19,042 bases of DNA. It comes from Methylophilaceae bacterium. GTDB taxonomy: Bacteria > Pseudomonadota > Gammaproteobacteria > Burkholderiales > Methylophilaceae. The notes below the pieces were generated by a model. The model saw only the letters and a program-made list of their open reading frames with translations, was not told the DNA's origin and did no database searches. Below are positions 7,001-19,042 of this stretch, in pieces (the first letter of the stretch is position 1; every line of letters starts with the position of its first letter). The stretch covers positions 1 to 19,042 of the forward strand of contig JADGRN010000005.1 of NCBI GenBank assembly GCA_017880825.1. The letters run 5' to 3'. A program made the translations under genes and the position numbers.

Positions 7001-7726
7001 TTACTTTTTGGCTGCAAGCGCTTCACTCAATGCCTTCTCAATATCTTTGGCCGGATAGGCGCCCAGCATACGTTTACCATTGGCGAAAAGCAGCGTCGGC
7101 GTGCTGGTAATCCCCAGTTTTCTGCCCAGTTCCGCCACTTTTTCTATTGGTGTATCGCAAGTACCTGAAACTTTGACCAATTGCGCGTTGAGTATCCAGT
7201 CTTCCCAAGCCTTGGCACGGTCGGGCGCGCACCAGATGGCTCTGGACTTATTGGCTGAATCCGGATGCAACTGCTCTAGCGGATATAGAAAGGTATACAC
7301 CGTGACATCGCTAATCCCTATCAGCTCTTTCTGCTCCAACCGTTTGCAATAAGGACAATCCGGGTCTGAAAAAACTACCAGTTTTTTGCTGCCATTGCCT
7401 TTGACCACCTTGATTGCCTGATCCAGCGGCAAGGTTGAGAAATCAACCTTGGTTAATTCATTCAGACGTTCGCCGGTAATATCGCGCTTGCTTTTGGGAT
7501 CCACCAAACGACCTTCTACAATCAGAAAACTGAATTTTTCATCGGTGTAAACAATCTGACCATCCAGAAAAACCTCGTATAGGCCGCTATAAGGGGTTTT
7601 AACCACGCTTTCAATCTTGACCTTGGGGTAGGCGGCCTCTATGGCTTTACGCAGACCGGATTCATCGGCATAAGCACTACCGGTGAGCAGGGTTGCCAGC
7701 AACAGACCCAGAAGTTTTTTTGACAT
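7001..7726 (-). CDS. dsbC: Periplasmic disulfide isomerase, DsbC family
   Basis: A thiol:disulfide interchange protein expected to reshuffle wrong disulfides in the periplasm and to be kept reduced by DsbD. The 241-residue precursor has a signal peptide MSKKLLGLLLATLLTGSAYA with likely cleavage after residue 20. An N-terminal dimerisation domain (about 21-80) is followed by a linker helix and a thioredoxin fold with active site Cys124-Pro-Tyr-Cys127. The structural pair Cys166/Cys190 matches the second disulfide of DsbC, and the cis-proline loop is Thr209-Pro210. The active site is CPYC, where E. coli DsbC has CGYC. DsbG is an alternative, but the Cys166/Cys190 pair and the Thr before the cis-proline favour DsbC. 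AGGA stands 6 bases before the ATG. It lies 37 bases after the ubiI-like gene and may be read through from the amgK operon. Confidence 0.92.
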   Translation of the reverse strand: MSKKLLGLLLATLLTGSAYADESGLRKAIEAAYPKVKIESVVKTPYSGLYEVFLDGQIVYTDEKFSFLIVEGRLVDPKSKRDITGERLNELTKVDFSTLPLDQAIKVVKGNGSKKLVVFSDPDCPYCKRLEQKELIGISDVTVYTFLYPLEQLHPDSANKSRAIWCAPDRAKAWEDWILNAQLVKVSGTCDTPIEKVAELGRKLGITSTPTLLFANGKRMLGAYPAKDIEKALSEALAAKK

Positions 7727-7763
7727 AACTAATCCTTATAAATTTAAGCGTGCAGGCCAGTGT

Positions 7764-8939
7764 TTAAATCATTGCCTGTGCCATCAAACGTTTCTTCAGC
7801 GCCGACTGGCTATCAGTCAAGCGCAAACCCCAATTGCGCAATTTTTTTAGCAGCGGCTGTGGACTGGCAAACAGTTTTTGTAAACCATCCGTGACCTGCT
7901 GCATCGCCATCATATCTGCCTTGCGACTGCGCTCATAGCGACGCAGCAACATGGCATCACCGATATCCTGATATGCGCTGCGCTGCGCCAGAATTTTTGC
8001 CAATGTCGCGACATCACGAAAACCCAGATTAACCCCTTGCCCTGCGAGCGGATGTATCACATGTGCAGCATCACCGATTAAAGCCAATCGCGGCTTGACC
8101 ACTGCATCAACACTTTGCAGGCTCAATGGAAATGCGGCAGCTGATGTGATCAGACGCAGCTCGCCCAACATATGCTGGCCAGCTTCAGCCACACAGTCCG
8201 ACAGCCCTTGTGGCGATAGATTCAACAACTCTTGTGCATGTACTTGGCTGGTCGACCATACCATAGAGACACGATTCCCCATTAGCGGTAACCAAGCCAG
8301 CACTCCGTCCTCACGAAACCATTGCCGGGCAACATGCTGATGCGGTCTTGTGGTCTCAAAATTTGCGACTACGCCCATCTGCCCATAATCATGCCCTTGT
8401 AGCGCAATATCCGCCTGCCTGCGCACCCATGAATTGGCGCCGTCTGCGGCAATAACAAGCTTGGCACTGATGGATTGTCGGTTATTCAGTTGGATTAAAG
8501 CCAGATCCTGTTGCCAATCAACAGACTTGCATTGCATACCAGTCTGTACTGCGACCGAGGATTGGTTCAAGGCTGTCCATAGCCCATGTTGTAACAAACG
8601 GTTCTCTGCAATATAGCCAAGGCAGGCAGCGTTAACATCATAAGCCTTGAATTCAAGCTTGGATGATTCGTCATCACCGCAGATCAGCATCTTGGCAATG
8701 GGTGTGATGCGTGATTGGTCCAGTGCTGGCCATGCTCCAAGACTTTCCAGCCATGCGGCGTTGCCCGGACTGATAGCATAAATCCGACTGTCCCAGCTAT
8801 TGTCTTCAGGTATTTCCGGCACCTGAGAAGATTCAATCAAAGCCAGCTTGAGACCTTGCTGTGCCAGCGCCAAAGCACAGGAGATCCCTACAAGGCCACC
8901 GCCAATGACGACCGCATCGAATAGCGTCGCTTTACTCAT
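7764..8939 (-). CDS. Ubiquinone biosynthesis FAD hydroxylase, UbiI/UbiF-like
   Basis: A flavoprotein monooxygenase of the UbiH/UbiF/UbiI/COQ6 family that hydroxylates the ubiquinone ring. The 391 residues include the N-terminal dinucleotide-binding motif GGGLVG (13-18), the WDSRIYAIS segment (49-57) that corresponds to the conserved DxR-type motif, ADG (165-167), and the FAD ribityl motif GDAAHVIHPLAGQGVNLGFRD (289-309). The ring position is not readable from motifs. Placement directly after ubiH in the order pepP-ubiH-x matches the E. coli pepP-ubiH-ubiI order, so C5 hydroxylation (UbiI) is the best guess. UbiF (C6) and broad-specificity members of the family remain possible, so no symbol is given. 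Its ATG at 8939 immediately follows the ubiH stop with zero spacing, indicating translational coupling. Confidence 0.88.
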   Translation of the reverse strand: MSKATLFDAVVIGGGLVGISCALALAQQGLKLALIESSQVPEIPEDNSWDSRIYAISPGNAAWLESLGAWPALDQSRITPIAKMLICGDDESSKLEFKAYDVNAACLGYIAENRLLQHGLWTALNQSSVAVQTGMQCKSVDWQQDLALIQLNNRQSISAKLVIAADGANSWVRRQADIALQGHDYGQMGVVANFETTRPHQHVARQWFREDGVLAWLPLMGNRVSMVWSTSQVHAQELLNLSPQGLSDCVAEAGQHMLGELRLITSAAAFPLSLQSVDAVVKPRLALIGDAAHVIHPLAGQGVNLGFRDVATLAKILAQRSAYQDIGDAMLLRRYERSRKADMMAMQQVTDGLQKLFASPQPLLKKLRNWGLRLTDSQSALKKRLMAQAMI

Positions 8940-10108
8940 CTATCCACGCGCACCAAAACTCATTTTACCTACCAGTAAACGCTTTGCTGGCGGCAGCAAA
9001 TCCAGCAAGCCCAATCCTGCGGCACGCAAAGCGGAAAGCCCTCCGATATCATTGGAAAACAAACGCACCAGGAAATCCGTAAACAAAATACCACCTTTGG
9101 TATCCGCCTGCCGGCCCTGCTGATAGCTTTTAAGCATTGCATCGCTACCAATTTTTTCCGGCGCCGTACTGCCAACTATGTCGGCCAGCTCCCAGGCATC
9201 ACGCAATCCTATGTTGAACCCCTGCCCCGCCACCGGATGCATAGTCTGTGCTGCATTACCGATAACAACCAGCCGTGGCGAGGTGACCGGGGATAGATAA
9301 CTGAGCTTGAGCGGAAAAGTCATACGCTTGCCAACGCTGAGGAAGCGCCCCAGGCGATCACCAAAATGACCATGCAGGCGTTGCAGAAACTCAGCCTCAT
9401 CCAGATCGCAAAGCTGTTGGGCGATTTCAGGTGTCGCCGTCCACACTAAAGAAAATGCCTTGCCATTCGGCAACAAAGCTACCGGGCCAGCCGGAGTGAA
9501 GCGCTCATAAGCGATATTGCCGTGTGCCAGCTCGCATTCCACCTTCGTTACCAAAGCAGCATGACCGTAATCCCTGTTATGCCGCTGCAACCCTGGCAAA
9601 TCCTCCAGACTGCGGCCTCCATCGGCGACCACAGCCAATGAAGCTGACAAGGCTGTTGTTCCGCCCGCATGCTCAAACATGACCTTAGCGCTGTCGCCTG
9701 TGCCATCTATCGCTGTCGCCTGTGCGCCGTAAACAACCCGCAAATTACTCATATCAGCCAGCGCACGATTCAATACCGTACTCAAAGCGCCATAGGAAAG
9801 CACATAGCCCAGCGCGGGCTGATTATGCTCGGCAGCTTTCAGCAGGCTTCTGCCAAAGCTGCCGCGTTGCGAGATATGGATGGTTTCTATCGGCGTTGCG
9901 GTTGCGGCCAGTTCGCTCCACACCCCGAGCCGTTCCAATATCAAACGGCTGCCATAGGATAGCGCCAGGGCACGCTGATCCTGGCTGGAAGCGCCTTGCT
10001 CACGCGCTTCCAGCATGGTCACGGCATGGCCTGTATCGCGCAAGGCAAGTGCCAGTGTAGCGCCCACCGGGCCACCGCCTACAATCAGAATGTCGGCGTC
10101 CTGCTGCA

Positions 10109-10115
<7 letters not shown>
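8940..10115 (-). CDS. ubiH: 2-octaprenyl-6-methoxyphenol hydroxylase UbiH
   Basis: An FAD monooxygenase that hydroxylates C1 of the ubiquinone ring precursor. It has the dinucleotide motif GGGPVG (13-18), DQRALALS (46-53), HISQRG shortly after, and the family motif in the form GNAAQTMHPVAGQGFN (from 286). GNAAQT in place of GDAAH, and the HISQRG stretch, are typical of UbiH rather than UbiI or UbiF. I chose the ATG at 10115 (MLMQQDADILIVGGG), giving 391 residues. It overlaps the pepP stop by 7 bases, and an alternative ATG two codons on (10109) overlaps it by one base. The longer reading from 10175 would add 20 residues that are pepP sequence in another frame. The immediately downstream gene is the related hydroxylase. 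Confidence 0.94.
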
Positions 10116-13102
<2,987 letters not shown>

Positions 13103-13137
13103 ATTGAATTAAATGAAGTTTACACAGCAACCCATTG

Positions 13138-13166
13138 GTAATAAAGGGAATACATTTGAAAGTCAA
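13138..13166 (-). promoter_or_regulatory. Sigma70-like promoter of the amgK-murU-pepP-ubi operon
   Basis: On the minus strand: -35 TTGACT (13166-13161, 5 of 6 consensus), a 17-base spacer, -10 TATTAC (13143-13138, 4 of 6). The predicted start of transcription is near 13131, giving a short leader of about 29 bases before the GTG at 13102. The remaining divergent region up to 13276 shows no equally good element for lptD on the plus strand. Confidence 0.6.
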
Positions 13167-13276
13167 GAATGGTGCGGGCTCCAACATCACTTTTGGATTG
13201 CTTAAAGGGCGAAATTATGCGATTTTATCACCCATAAAACAAACCTGCTCCCCCACTTTTTGACCCCTCGGAATAG

Positions 13277-15715
13277 ATGCAGAAAACTCGTTCGATCACC
13301 GCAGTCATCACACTGCTTCTGCTGGGCTATGGCTTAGCTTGGGGTGCCTTGGCTCGAGCAGCCTCAGCAGAGGCAGACGCTGAACCGGCAGAAGCAATCA
13401 ATTCCAATGCGGCTCCCGGCGTGACTATCATCGAGGGCGATCGAATGGAAATACACTTTGGCCGCAGTATGCGCTCAATCGGTGACGCTTCCATGCATCA
13501 AAATAATCAGGATATCTACGGTGATACCATCAATTACGATGTGCAGAACGGGGAACTACACGTTGTTGGTAATACTCGTATCGAAGGCAATGGTAATACT
13601 GTTACCGGGCCTGAACTTCGCCTCAGGCTCAGCGATAGTATAGGCGAAATGCAGACACCTTCCTTTACGCTCAACTCTAATTTCGGCCATGCGTCAAAAA
13701 AAGACACCCTCAGGACTAGTAAAGATATAGTAGGAACTGCGTTCAAAAACGATGACGCTGGTGCGACAGCATACGACGACCATGTTTTCGATAAGAATAT
13801 CGAGGACAGTTCGGAAAACCCTGCAGTTGCCAGCAAGACCAGTAGTTCCCGTGGTGATGCCAAAGTAATGTTTTTTGAAGGACCAGATAAAAAGCGCTTA
13901 AAGAGTGCCACCTACACCACCTGCGAGGCAGGCAGGGATGACTGGTATCTCAAGGCTAGCGACTTGGAGCTTGATAACTATAGCAAATCAGCCACCGCAT
14001 GGAACGCCCGCATCGTATTCGAAGGAATACCCATTCTTTACACGCCCTGGATTAACTTCTCCTTCATTAACCAGCGTAAAAGTGGATTGCTTACACCTAC
14101 TGTAGGAACAACAAGCAAAAGCGGCTTTGAAATCTCCCTCCCGTATTACTGGAATATCGGACCTGACAGGGATGCGACCTTGACTCCACGCTATCTGAGT
14201 AAACGCGGCATGCAATTGCAAGGTGAGTATCGCTATCTGGAGCCCAACTACTCAGGAACAGATAATATCGAATACTTGCCTAATGACTCTATTAGCGGTC
14301 GCAATCGTTATTATGCAAACCTGAAACACCAGCAAGTTTTTGGTCATGGCTGGTCGGGTGGATTTAATCTCGAACACGTGTCAGACGACCAATATTTTTC
14401 GGACTTGTCCACACACATTATCGTTACCAGTCAAGTGAATCTCCAGCAACTGGGATATATCAATTATGGGGATGAGGTCTGGCAATTCAATGGCTTGGTG
14501 CAAAAATTCCAAACGCTGGACGGAGTTTCTTACCCTTACGAACGATTACCGCAGCTCACATTGAACGGCAATAAAGACTGGGGGCCAGTCAATACCGACA
14601 TCAAGACTCAATGGGTAAAATTTGACCGTAGCAATGTTGCGCCACTAACTGTCACCGAGCCAAATGGTGCAGTACTGACGACTTCTGTAACGGGCGAACG
14701 CTTCAATGCCTATCCCAGCGTCAGCCTGCCGTTGGCGCGTCCTTATGGCTATATCACACCCAAGTTTGGCATCAACTACAGCAATTACAAACTTGATAAT
14801 CCCAGCTTCACCCTAAATGGGGTTACCGACAGCTATGCATCGGACAGTCGTACGCTGCCGATATTTAGTATAGATAGCGGCCTTTACTTCGACCGCAAGA
14901 TGCGTGTCGTACATAACAATTACACGCAGACCTTGGAACCGAGGATCTATTACGTCAACATACCTAATCGTGACCAATCCAGACTGCCGGTTTTTGATAG
15001 CGGTGAATCTGATGTGAATCTGGGTACGTTATTCTCGGAAAACCAGTTTACCGGCAATGACCGCATCAATAATGCGAATCAACTCAGCTTGGCCGTCTCC
15101 ACACGCCTGATAGACGACAAAACCGGCGTGGAGCGTTTTGCCGCTACGGTGGGGCAAAGATTTTATTTTACCGATCAAAAAGTAGGGTTACCCAGCAGCA
15201 CATTGCGCACAGGCAACACCTCGGATATTGTCACAGCCATCACTGCACGGCTGCTTAACCACTGGAACCTGGATGCCGGTTGGCAATACAATACCGACAC
15301 GGCACGTACTACCAAGGCTAATATCGGTACTCGTTACAATCCCGAACCAGGCAAGGTACTCAATCTTTCCTACCGTTTTACCAAAGGCTCACTTGAGCAA
15401 ATCAATTTATCAGCTCAATGGCCGCTAGGCAGCAACTGGTATGGCCTGGGGCGCTGGAATTACGATCTTCGCACGAAACAGCCTATTGAAGGTCTGGCCG
15501 GCCTTGAATACGATGCCGGCTGTTGGCAAGCACGCACAGTCCTGCAACGAGTTTCCACTGCCACCGCCAATGCCAACTATGCAATATTCTTCCAACTGGA
15601 GTTGGGTGGCATCGCCTCTATTGGCTCCAACCCACTCAATTTGATCAAGCGTAGCATTCCCGGCTATACCGGTAGCGATTTAATTCCTGACATTTATAAG
15701 CAGCCAAATCAATGA
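13277..15715 (+). CDS. lptD: LPS assembly outer-membrane protein LptD
   Basis: The beta-barrel that, with LptE, inserts lipopolysaccharide into the outer leaflet. The 812-residue precursor has a signal peptide ([20 protein letters not shown] onward, likely ending near ARAASA at 26-31). A periplasmic OstA/LptA-like domain (about 48-215) is followed by the barrel (about 240-812). Conserved stretches include GPELRLRL (111-118), YTTCEAG (213-219), LYTPW (254-258) and [20 protein letters not shown] (287-306). Only two cysteines exist, Cys216 and Cys749 (AGCW), aligning with E. coli Cys173 and Cys725. The Cys31 and Cys724 equivalents are absent. Residues about 133-190 form a hydrophilic Ser/Asn/Asp/Lys-rich insert not present in E. 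coli LptD. GGAA precedes the ATG. The stop overlaps the surA start as ATGA. Confidence 0.96.
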   Translation: MQKTRSITAVITLLLLGYGLAWGALARAASAEADAEPAEAINSNAAPGVTIIEGDRMEIHFGRSMRSIGDASMHQNNQDIYGDTINYDVQNGELHVVGNTRIEGNGNTVTGPELRLRLSDSIGEMQTPSFTLNSNFGHASKKDTLRTSKDIVGTAFKNDDAGATAYDDHVFDKNIEDSSENPAVASKTSSSRGDAKVMFFEGPDKKRLKSATYTTCEAGRDDWYLKASDLELDNYSKSATAWNARIVFEGIPILYTPWINFSFINQRKSGLLTPTVGTTSKSGFEISLPYYWNIGPDRDATLTPRYLSKRGMQLQGEYRYLEPNYSGTDNIEYLPNDSISGRNRYYANLKHQQVFGHGWSGGFNLEHVSDDQYFSDLSTHIIVTSQVNLQQLGYINYGDEVWQFNGLVQKFQTLDGVSYPYERLPQLTLNGNKDWGPVNTDIKTQWVKFDRSNVAPLTVTEPNGAVLTTSVTGERFNAYPSVSLPLARPYGYITPKFGINYSNYKLDNPSFTLNGVTDSYASDSRTLPIFSIDSGLYFDRKMRVVHNNYTQTLEPRIYYVNIPNRDQSRLPVFDSGESDVNLGTLFSENQFTGNDRINNANQLSLAVSTRLIDDKTGVERFAATVGQRFYFTDQKVGLPSSTLRTGNTSDIVTAITARLLNHWNLDAGWQYNTDTARTTKANIGTRYNPEPGKVLNLSYRFTKGSLEQINLSAQWPLGSNWYGLGRWNYDLRTKQPIEGLAGLEYDAGCWQARTVLQRVSTATANANYAIFFQLELGGIASIGSNPLNLIKRSIPGYTGSDLIPDIYKQPNQ

Positions 15716-17040
15716 TATTTCCAATTTCCAAGCCTATTTGCCTGATCCTTACGACTATTTTACTCACCTGCTTTTTTTGCTCCGCCCATGCAGAAACACG
15801 TCCGGCCAATGAAGTAACCGAGATTGACCGCATCATTGCTGTTGTCGACCAAACTGTGATTACCGAAAGTGAATTACGCGATCGCATCAAAGTAGTCAGT
15901 TCTCAGCTGGAAAAACATGGTACTCAGCTGCCCCCAGAAAAAGTCCTTGAAAAACAGATATTAGAGCGCCTGATTTCGGACCATCTGCAACTACAATTTG
16001 CTGCGCAGACTGGCCTGCGGGTTGATGATGCGCAGCTCGACAAAACCATAGAACGCATAGCCGAGCAAAATAAAATGGGGGTTGATGATTTCCGCAAGGT
16101 GCTGGAACAGGATGGCGTCAGTTTCCGCAAATTCCGTGAAGATATCCGTAATGAAATCATCATAGCCCGCCTGCGCGAACGCGAAGTGGATAATAAAATT
16201 AACGTCACTGAAGCTGAAATTGATAACTTCCTCACAACGCAGTCATCCAGCCCAGATGTGCAGGACGAATTTGAAGTCTCACATATCTTGATTCGAGCGC
16301 CGGAAGAAGGCGCTCCGCAAGAATTACAAAAGCTGCGCGAGAAAGCCGAACAGGCTTACAAACAGTTGCAATCCGGTATCGATTTTGCACAGGTATCTGC
16401 CAGTTTTTCTGATGCCCCCAACGCGCTGGAAGGTGGCCAATTAGGCTGGAAAACTTCCACCCAATTGCCCGCGTTATTTGTCGAAGCGTTGAAACCCTTA
16501 CAGGCCGGAGCGCTAACGCCGATACTGCGTAGCTCCAACGGCTTTCACATACTCAAATTGACCAATCGCCGTGGTGGTTCTTCGCCACTGGTGATTGAAC
16601 AGACACACGCACGCCATATTCTGATCAAGCTCAGTGAAATAGTCTCGGAGAACGACGCAAAACATCGTATGGATGCCCTCAAGGAACGGCTGGATAACGG
16701 CGGTGATTTTGCCGAAATTGCCAGACTAAATTCAGAGGATGGGTCGGCCGCCAGCGGCGGTGATTTGGGGTGGGTAAATCCAGGCGATACGGTACCGCAA
16801 TTCGAACAGGCCATGAATCTGCTCAAACCTGGCGAGATCAGCGAGCCGGTGCGCAGTCCCTTCGGCTGGCATATCATTCAAGTGCTGGAGCGTCGCAAAC
16901 AGGATATGACACGTGACGCCGCACGCCTCAAAGCTCGCCAGGAAATCCGCATACGTAAAGCTGACGAGGCATATCAGGACTGGCTGCGTGAACTGCGCGA
17001 CCGCGCCTATGTCGAGTTGCGGCTGGAAGATAAATTCTGA
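15712..17040 (+). CDS. surA: Periplasmic chaperone/peptidyl-prolyl isomerase SurA
   Basis: Escorts unfolded outer-membrane proteins, LptD among them, across the periplasm to the BAM complex. The 442-residue precursor has a signal peptide ending around CSAHA (residue 27). The N-terminal chaperone region (about 35-175) is helical and begins with [18 protein letters not shown], the SurA N-domain signature. Two parvulin domains follow: P1 about 185-286 (SHILIRAP to GFHILKL) and P2 about 296-393 (ARHILIKL to GWHIIQVLE). The C-terminal helix (about 396-435) completes the chaperone module. The ATG overlaps the lptD stop (ATGA at 15712-15715), so translation is probably coupled, which matches chaperone and client being made together. 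Confidence 0.97.
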   Translation: MIFPISKPICLILTTILLTCFFCSAHAETRPANEVTEIDRIIAVVDQTVITESELRDRIKVVSSQLEKHGTQLPPEKVLEKQILERLISDHLQLQFAAQTGLRVDDAQLDKTIERIAEQNKMGVDDFRKVLEQDGVSFRKFREDIRNEIIIARLREREVDNKINVTEAEIDNFLTTQSSSPDVQDEFEVSHILIRAPEEGAPQELQKLREKAEQAYKQLQSGIDFAQVSASFSDAPNALEGGQLGWKTSTQLPALFVEALKPLQAGALTPILRSSNGFHILKLTNRRGGSSPLVIEQTHARHILIKLSEIVSENDAKHRMDALKERLDNGGDFAEIARLNSEDGSAASGGDLGWVNPGDTVPQFEQAMNLLKPGEISEPVRSPFGWHIIQVLERRKQDMTRDAARLKARQEIRIRKADEAYQDWLRELRDRAYVELRLEDKF

Positions 17041-17056
17041 ATTTGCACTTTGCGCT

Positions 17057-18058
17057 GTGAGTAATTACCTACCACGCATCGCTCTCACCGCAGGTGAACC
17101 TGCCGGAATTGGTCCTGATTTGTGTGTGATGCTGGCGCAGCGGCCCCTTCCCGCAGAAATAATCGTCATCGCCGATCAAGCGTTGTTGCAACAACGTGCA
17201 GATCTGCTGGGTCTGCCACTCTCCATTCATCATTACCAGCCAAATCAAACAGCAACGCCACATCCTGGCAATGGCACACTTAGTCTGCTGCACAGCCCTT
17301 TAAAAGCCGCTGCCACTGCGGGTGTGCTCAATCCCGCCAATAGCGCCTATGTGCTGAAAACCCTCGTTCTTGCTGCTGAGGGCTGCTTGAATCAGCGGTT
17401 TGATGCCATGGTGACTGCGCCTGTACACAAAGGCGTGATCAATGATGCCGGCATTGCATTTTCCGGCCATACGGAATTTCTGGCCGAACAAACTGATACG
17501 AACAAGGTAGTCATGATGCTGGTAGGTGGCGGCATGCGCGTAGCACTGGCAACGACGCATTTGCCACTAAGCTCGGTAAGCGCAGCTATCACCAAAGATA
17601 GTCTGGAAACTACGATTCGCATCCTGCATCGCGACTTACAAAACCGCTTTGGCATTGATTTGCCGCGCATCCTGGTAGCCGGCCTTAACCCCCACGCTGG
17701 TGAAGGCGGCTATCTGGGCAAAGAAGAAATCACCATCATCAACCCCGTGCTGGAAAAACTGCGCAGCGAAGGCATGGATTTACAAGGCCCGTTACCCGCA
17801 GACACTCTGTTTACACCCCATCATCTCGCCCAATGTGATTGCGTACTCGCCATGTACCACGATCAGGGCTTGCCGGTATTAAAGCACGCCAGTTTTGGTG
17901 GCGGTGTCAATGTCACATTAGGTTTGCCCATCATCCGTACCTCAGTGGATCACGGCACGGCACTGGATTTGGCTGGCAAGGGCAATATAGAAATTGGTAG
18001 TTTGCTAGCCGCCATTCAATTGGCCATCGAACTCACGCGTACGCGTAAAAAGTCTTGA
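17057..18058 (+). CDS. pdxA: 4-hydroxythreonine-4-phosphate dehydrogenase PdxA
   Basis: NAD-dependent oxidation of 4-phosphohydroxy-L-threonine in the DXP-dependent pathway to pyridoxal phosphate, in the cytoplasm. I take the GTG at 17057 as start ([20 protein letters not shown]), giving 333 residues against 329 in E. coli and a matching N-terminus. The frame is open further upstream inside surA to an ATG at 16913, but those 48 residues look like surA out of frame. Metal ligands are His168 (TTHLP), His213 (NPHAGEGG) and His268 (MYHDQG), each two positions on from E. coli. Other family motifs are [11 protein letters not shown] (120-130), GHTEF (137-141) and TSVDHGTAL (295-303). The gap to surA is 16 bases. 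There is no strong ribosome site, so expression may depend on reinitiation after surA. Confidence 0.95.
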   Translation: MSNYLPRIALTAGEPAGIGPDLCVMLAQRPLPAEIIVIADQALLQQRADLLGLPLSIHHYQPNQTATPHPGNGTLSLLHSPLKAAATAGVLNPANSAYVLKTLVLAAEGCLNQRFDAMVTAPVHKGVINDAGIAFSGHTEFLAEQTDTNKVVMMLVGGGMRVALATTHLPLSSVSAAITKDSLETTIRILHRDLQNRFGIDLPRILVAGLNPHAGEGGYLGKEEITIINPVLEKLRSEGMDLQGPLPADTLFTPHHLAQCDCVLAMYHDQGLPVLKHASFGGGVNVTLGLPIIRTSVDHGTALDLAGKGNIEIGSLLAAIQLAIELTRTRKKS

Positions 18059-18069
18059 TCAGGGTGTCG

Positions 18070-18834
18070 ATGAAACATATTCCTAGAAAGCGTTTTGGGC
18101 AGAACTTTCTAACAGACAAACATATCATCCATAGCCTGGTCGAAGCCATCCGTCCACAGCCTGATGACCTCATGGTGGAAATCGGCCCTGGCTTGGGTGC
18201 ACTAACTCAGCCGTTGTTAAAGCAGCTCAAACATTTACAAGTAGTCGAACTTGATCGCGATATCGTTGCCTGGATGGAAAACCATTACCCGGCGGGCAGC
18301 ATCACGATACATAACAAGGACGCGCTCAAGTTCGATTTTTGTGAACTGGGCAAGCAACTCAGAGTAGTCGGCAACCTGCCCTACAACATCTCCACACCGA
18401 TACTGTTCCACCTGCTGGTCAGTGTGGATCACATCGCCGACATGCACTTCATGCTGCAAAAGGAAGTTGTGGAGCGCATGGTGGCAGCGCCTTCCAACGC
18501 CGCATACGGGCGTTTGTCCGTCATGCTGCAATATCGCTTGCATATGGAATACCTTTTTACTGTGCCACCGGAGGCCTTCGAACCCGCACCCAAGGTCGAA
18601 TCCGCCTTTGTCCGGTTAATTCCTTATGCCACGCCGCCCCATTTGGCCAAGGATGAAGCACTGCTGGCAAAAATTGTCACCGCTGCTTTTGGCCAACGCC
18701 GCAAAACCTTGCGTAACACGCTGAAAGACTTGTTGGACGACGCCGGCTTCGCACATCTGCGAATAGATCCGCAATTGCGTGCAGAAAACCTCAGCGTGGC
18801 GGATTTTGTTGCCATCGCCAATCACCTCGCCTGA
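18070..18834 (+). CDS. rsmA: 16S rRNA dimethyladenosine transferase RsmA (KsgA)
   Basis: Dimethylates A1518 and A1519 in helix 45 of 16S rRNA late in 30S assembly; loss gives kasugamycin resistance. The 254-residue protein starts at the ATG at 18070 (MKHIPRKRFGQNFLTD), with AGGG 5 bases upstream. It has SAM motif I VEIGPGLGALT (36-46), the acidic VVELDRD (58-64) and the catalytic NLPYNIST (102-109). ADMHFMLQKEVVERMV and FGQRRKTLRNTL (C-terminal domain) are standard KsgA stretches. An earlier TTG at 18055 in the same frame overlaps the pdxA stop and is less likely. It follows pdxA by 11 bases, the usual order in the lptD-surA-pdxA-rsmA cluster. Its stop codon is embedded in the adk promoter. 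Confidence 0.97.
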   Translation: MKHIPRKRFGQNFLTDKHIIHSLVEAIRPQPDDLMVEIGPGLGALTQPLLKQLKHLQVVELDRDIVAWMENHYPAGSITIHNKDALKFDFCELGKQLRVVGNLPYNISTPILFHLLVSVDHIADMHFMLQKEVVERMVAAPSNAAYGRLSVMLQYRLHMEYLFTVPPEAFEPAPKVESAFVRLIPYATPPHLAKDEALLAKIVTAAFGQRRKTLRNTLKDLLDDAGFAHLRIDPQLRAENLSVADFVAIANHLA

Positions 18835-18840
18835 TATAAT
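18832..18840 (+). promoter_or_regulatory. Extended -10 promoter of adk
   Basis: TGATATAAT is a consensus TGN plus a perfect TATAAT. The TGA is the rsmA stop codon. A TTGCCA lies at 18809-18814, but its 20-base spacing is too long for a good -35, so the extended -10 is likely to carry the promoter. Transcription would begin near 18847, leaving about 20 bases before the adk ATG. Confidence 0.65.
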
Positions 18841-18866
18841 TCCGGCTTCAACAGGGAGTTTTCTAA

Positions 18867-19042
<176 letters not shown>

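Noticed and set aside
13103..13276. A sigmaE-type or strong sigma70 promoter for lptD
   Set aside because: lptD is sigmaE-controlled in E. coli, but I find no GGAACTT/TCTGA-like pair here. The best sigma70 pairs (TTGGAT with TATGCG, or TTGCTT with TTTTAT at 19 bases) are too poor to annotate.
16913..17056. PdxA start at 16913 inside surA
   Set aside because: The 48 added residues are the out-of-frame surA C-terminal helix. PdxA homologues begin close to the GEPAGIGP motif, matching the GTG at 17057.

Overview
The window is a gene-dense stretch of ordinary chromosomal housekeeping DNA from a Gram-negative bacterium. The gene content and gene order point to a betaproteobacterium. The pairing of amgK-murU opposite lptD-surA-pdxA-rsmA, the order pepP-ubiH-ubiI-like, and rluE next to icd are all known from gamma- and betaproteobacteria. 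The LptD carries a single C-terminal Cys in a GCW motif, a form I associate with betaproteobacteria. Genus cannot be fixed from the sequence alone. I see no tRNA or rRNA gene, insertion sequence, prophage, CRISPR array or integration scar, and the proteins look like vertically inherited core genes.

Layout: (1) 1-2145, minus strand: the 5' part of aroC (chorismate synthase, running off the left edge), a class I glutamine amidotransferase-like protein, and an RluE-type 23S rRNA pseudouridine synthase. (2) 2179-3732: isocitrate dehydrogenase (icd), transcribed divergently from rluE, facing a convergent cold-shock protein gene. A 12-bp stem-loop between them probably terminates both. (3) 4028-6986, plus strand: pilB and pilC, the type IV pilus extension ATPase and inner-membrane platform. 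The usual pilD/coaE continuation is absent, and pilC runs convergently into dsbC. (4) 13102-7001, minus strand: a compact run amgK-murU-pepP-ubiH-ubiI-like-dsbC with overlapping or abutting genes and a good sigma70-like promoter ahead of amgK. It combines peptidoglycan sugar recycling, Xaa-Pro peptidase activity, two ubiquinone hydroxylases and a periplasmic disulfide isomerase. (5) 13277-19042, plus strand: lptD-surA-pdxA-rsmA, tightly spaced (ATGA overlap between lptD and surA), then adk behind its own extended -10 promoter. adk runs off the right edge.

How they fit together: LptD is an outer-membrane beta-barrel that needs the periplasmic chaperone SurA and an oxidised inter-domain disulfide, so lptD-surA is a functional unit. 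PdxA and RsmA are passengers commonly found in this cluster. AmgK and MurU act in sequence to turn recycled MurNAc into UDP-MurNAc. UbiH and its neighbour act on the ubiquinone ring.

No clearly new biological system is visible. The observations most worth a second look are: an icd whose cofactor-binding positions mostly depart from the NADP-type set; an LptD with only two cysteines and a hydrophilic insert of about 58 residues in its periplasmic domain; and a structured leader plus operator-like inverted repeat ahead of the cold-shock gene.
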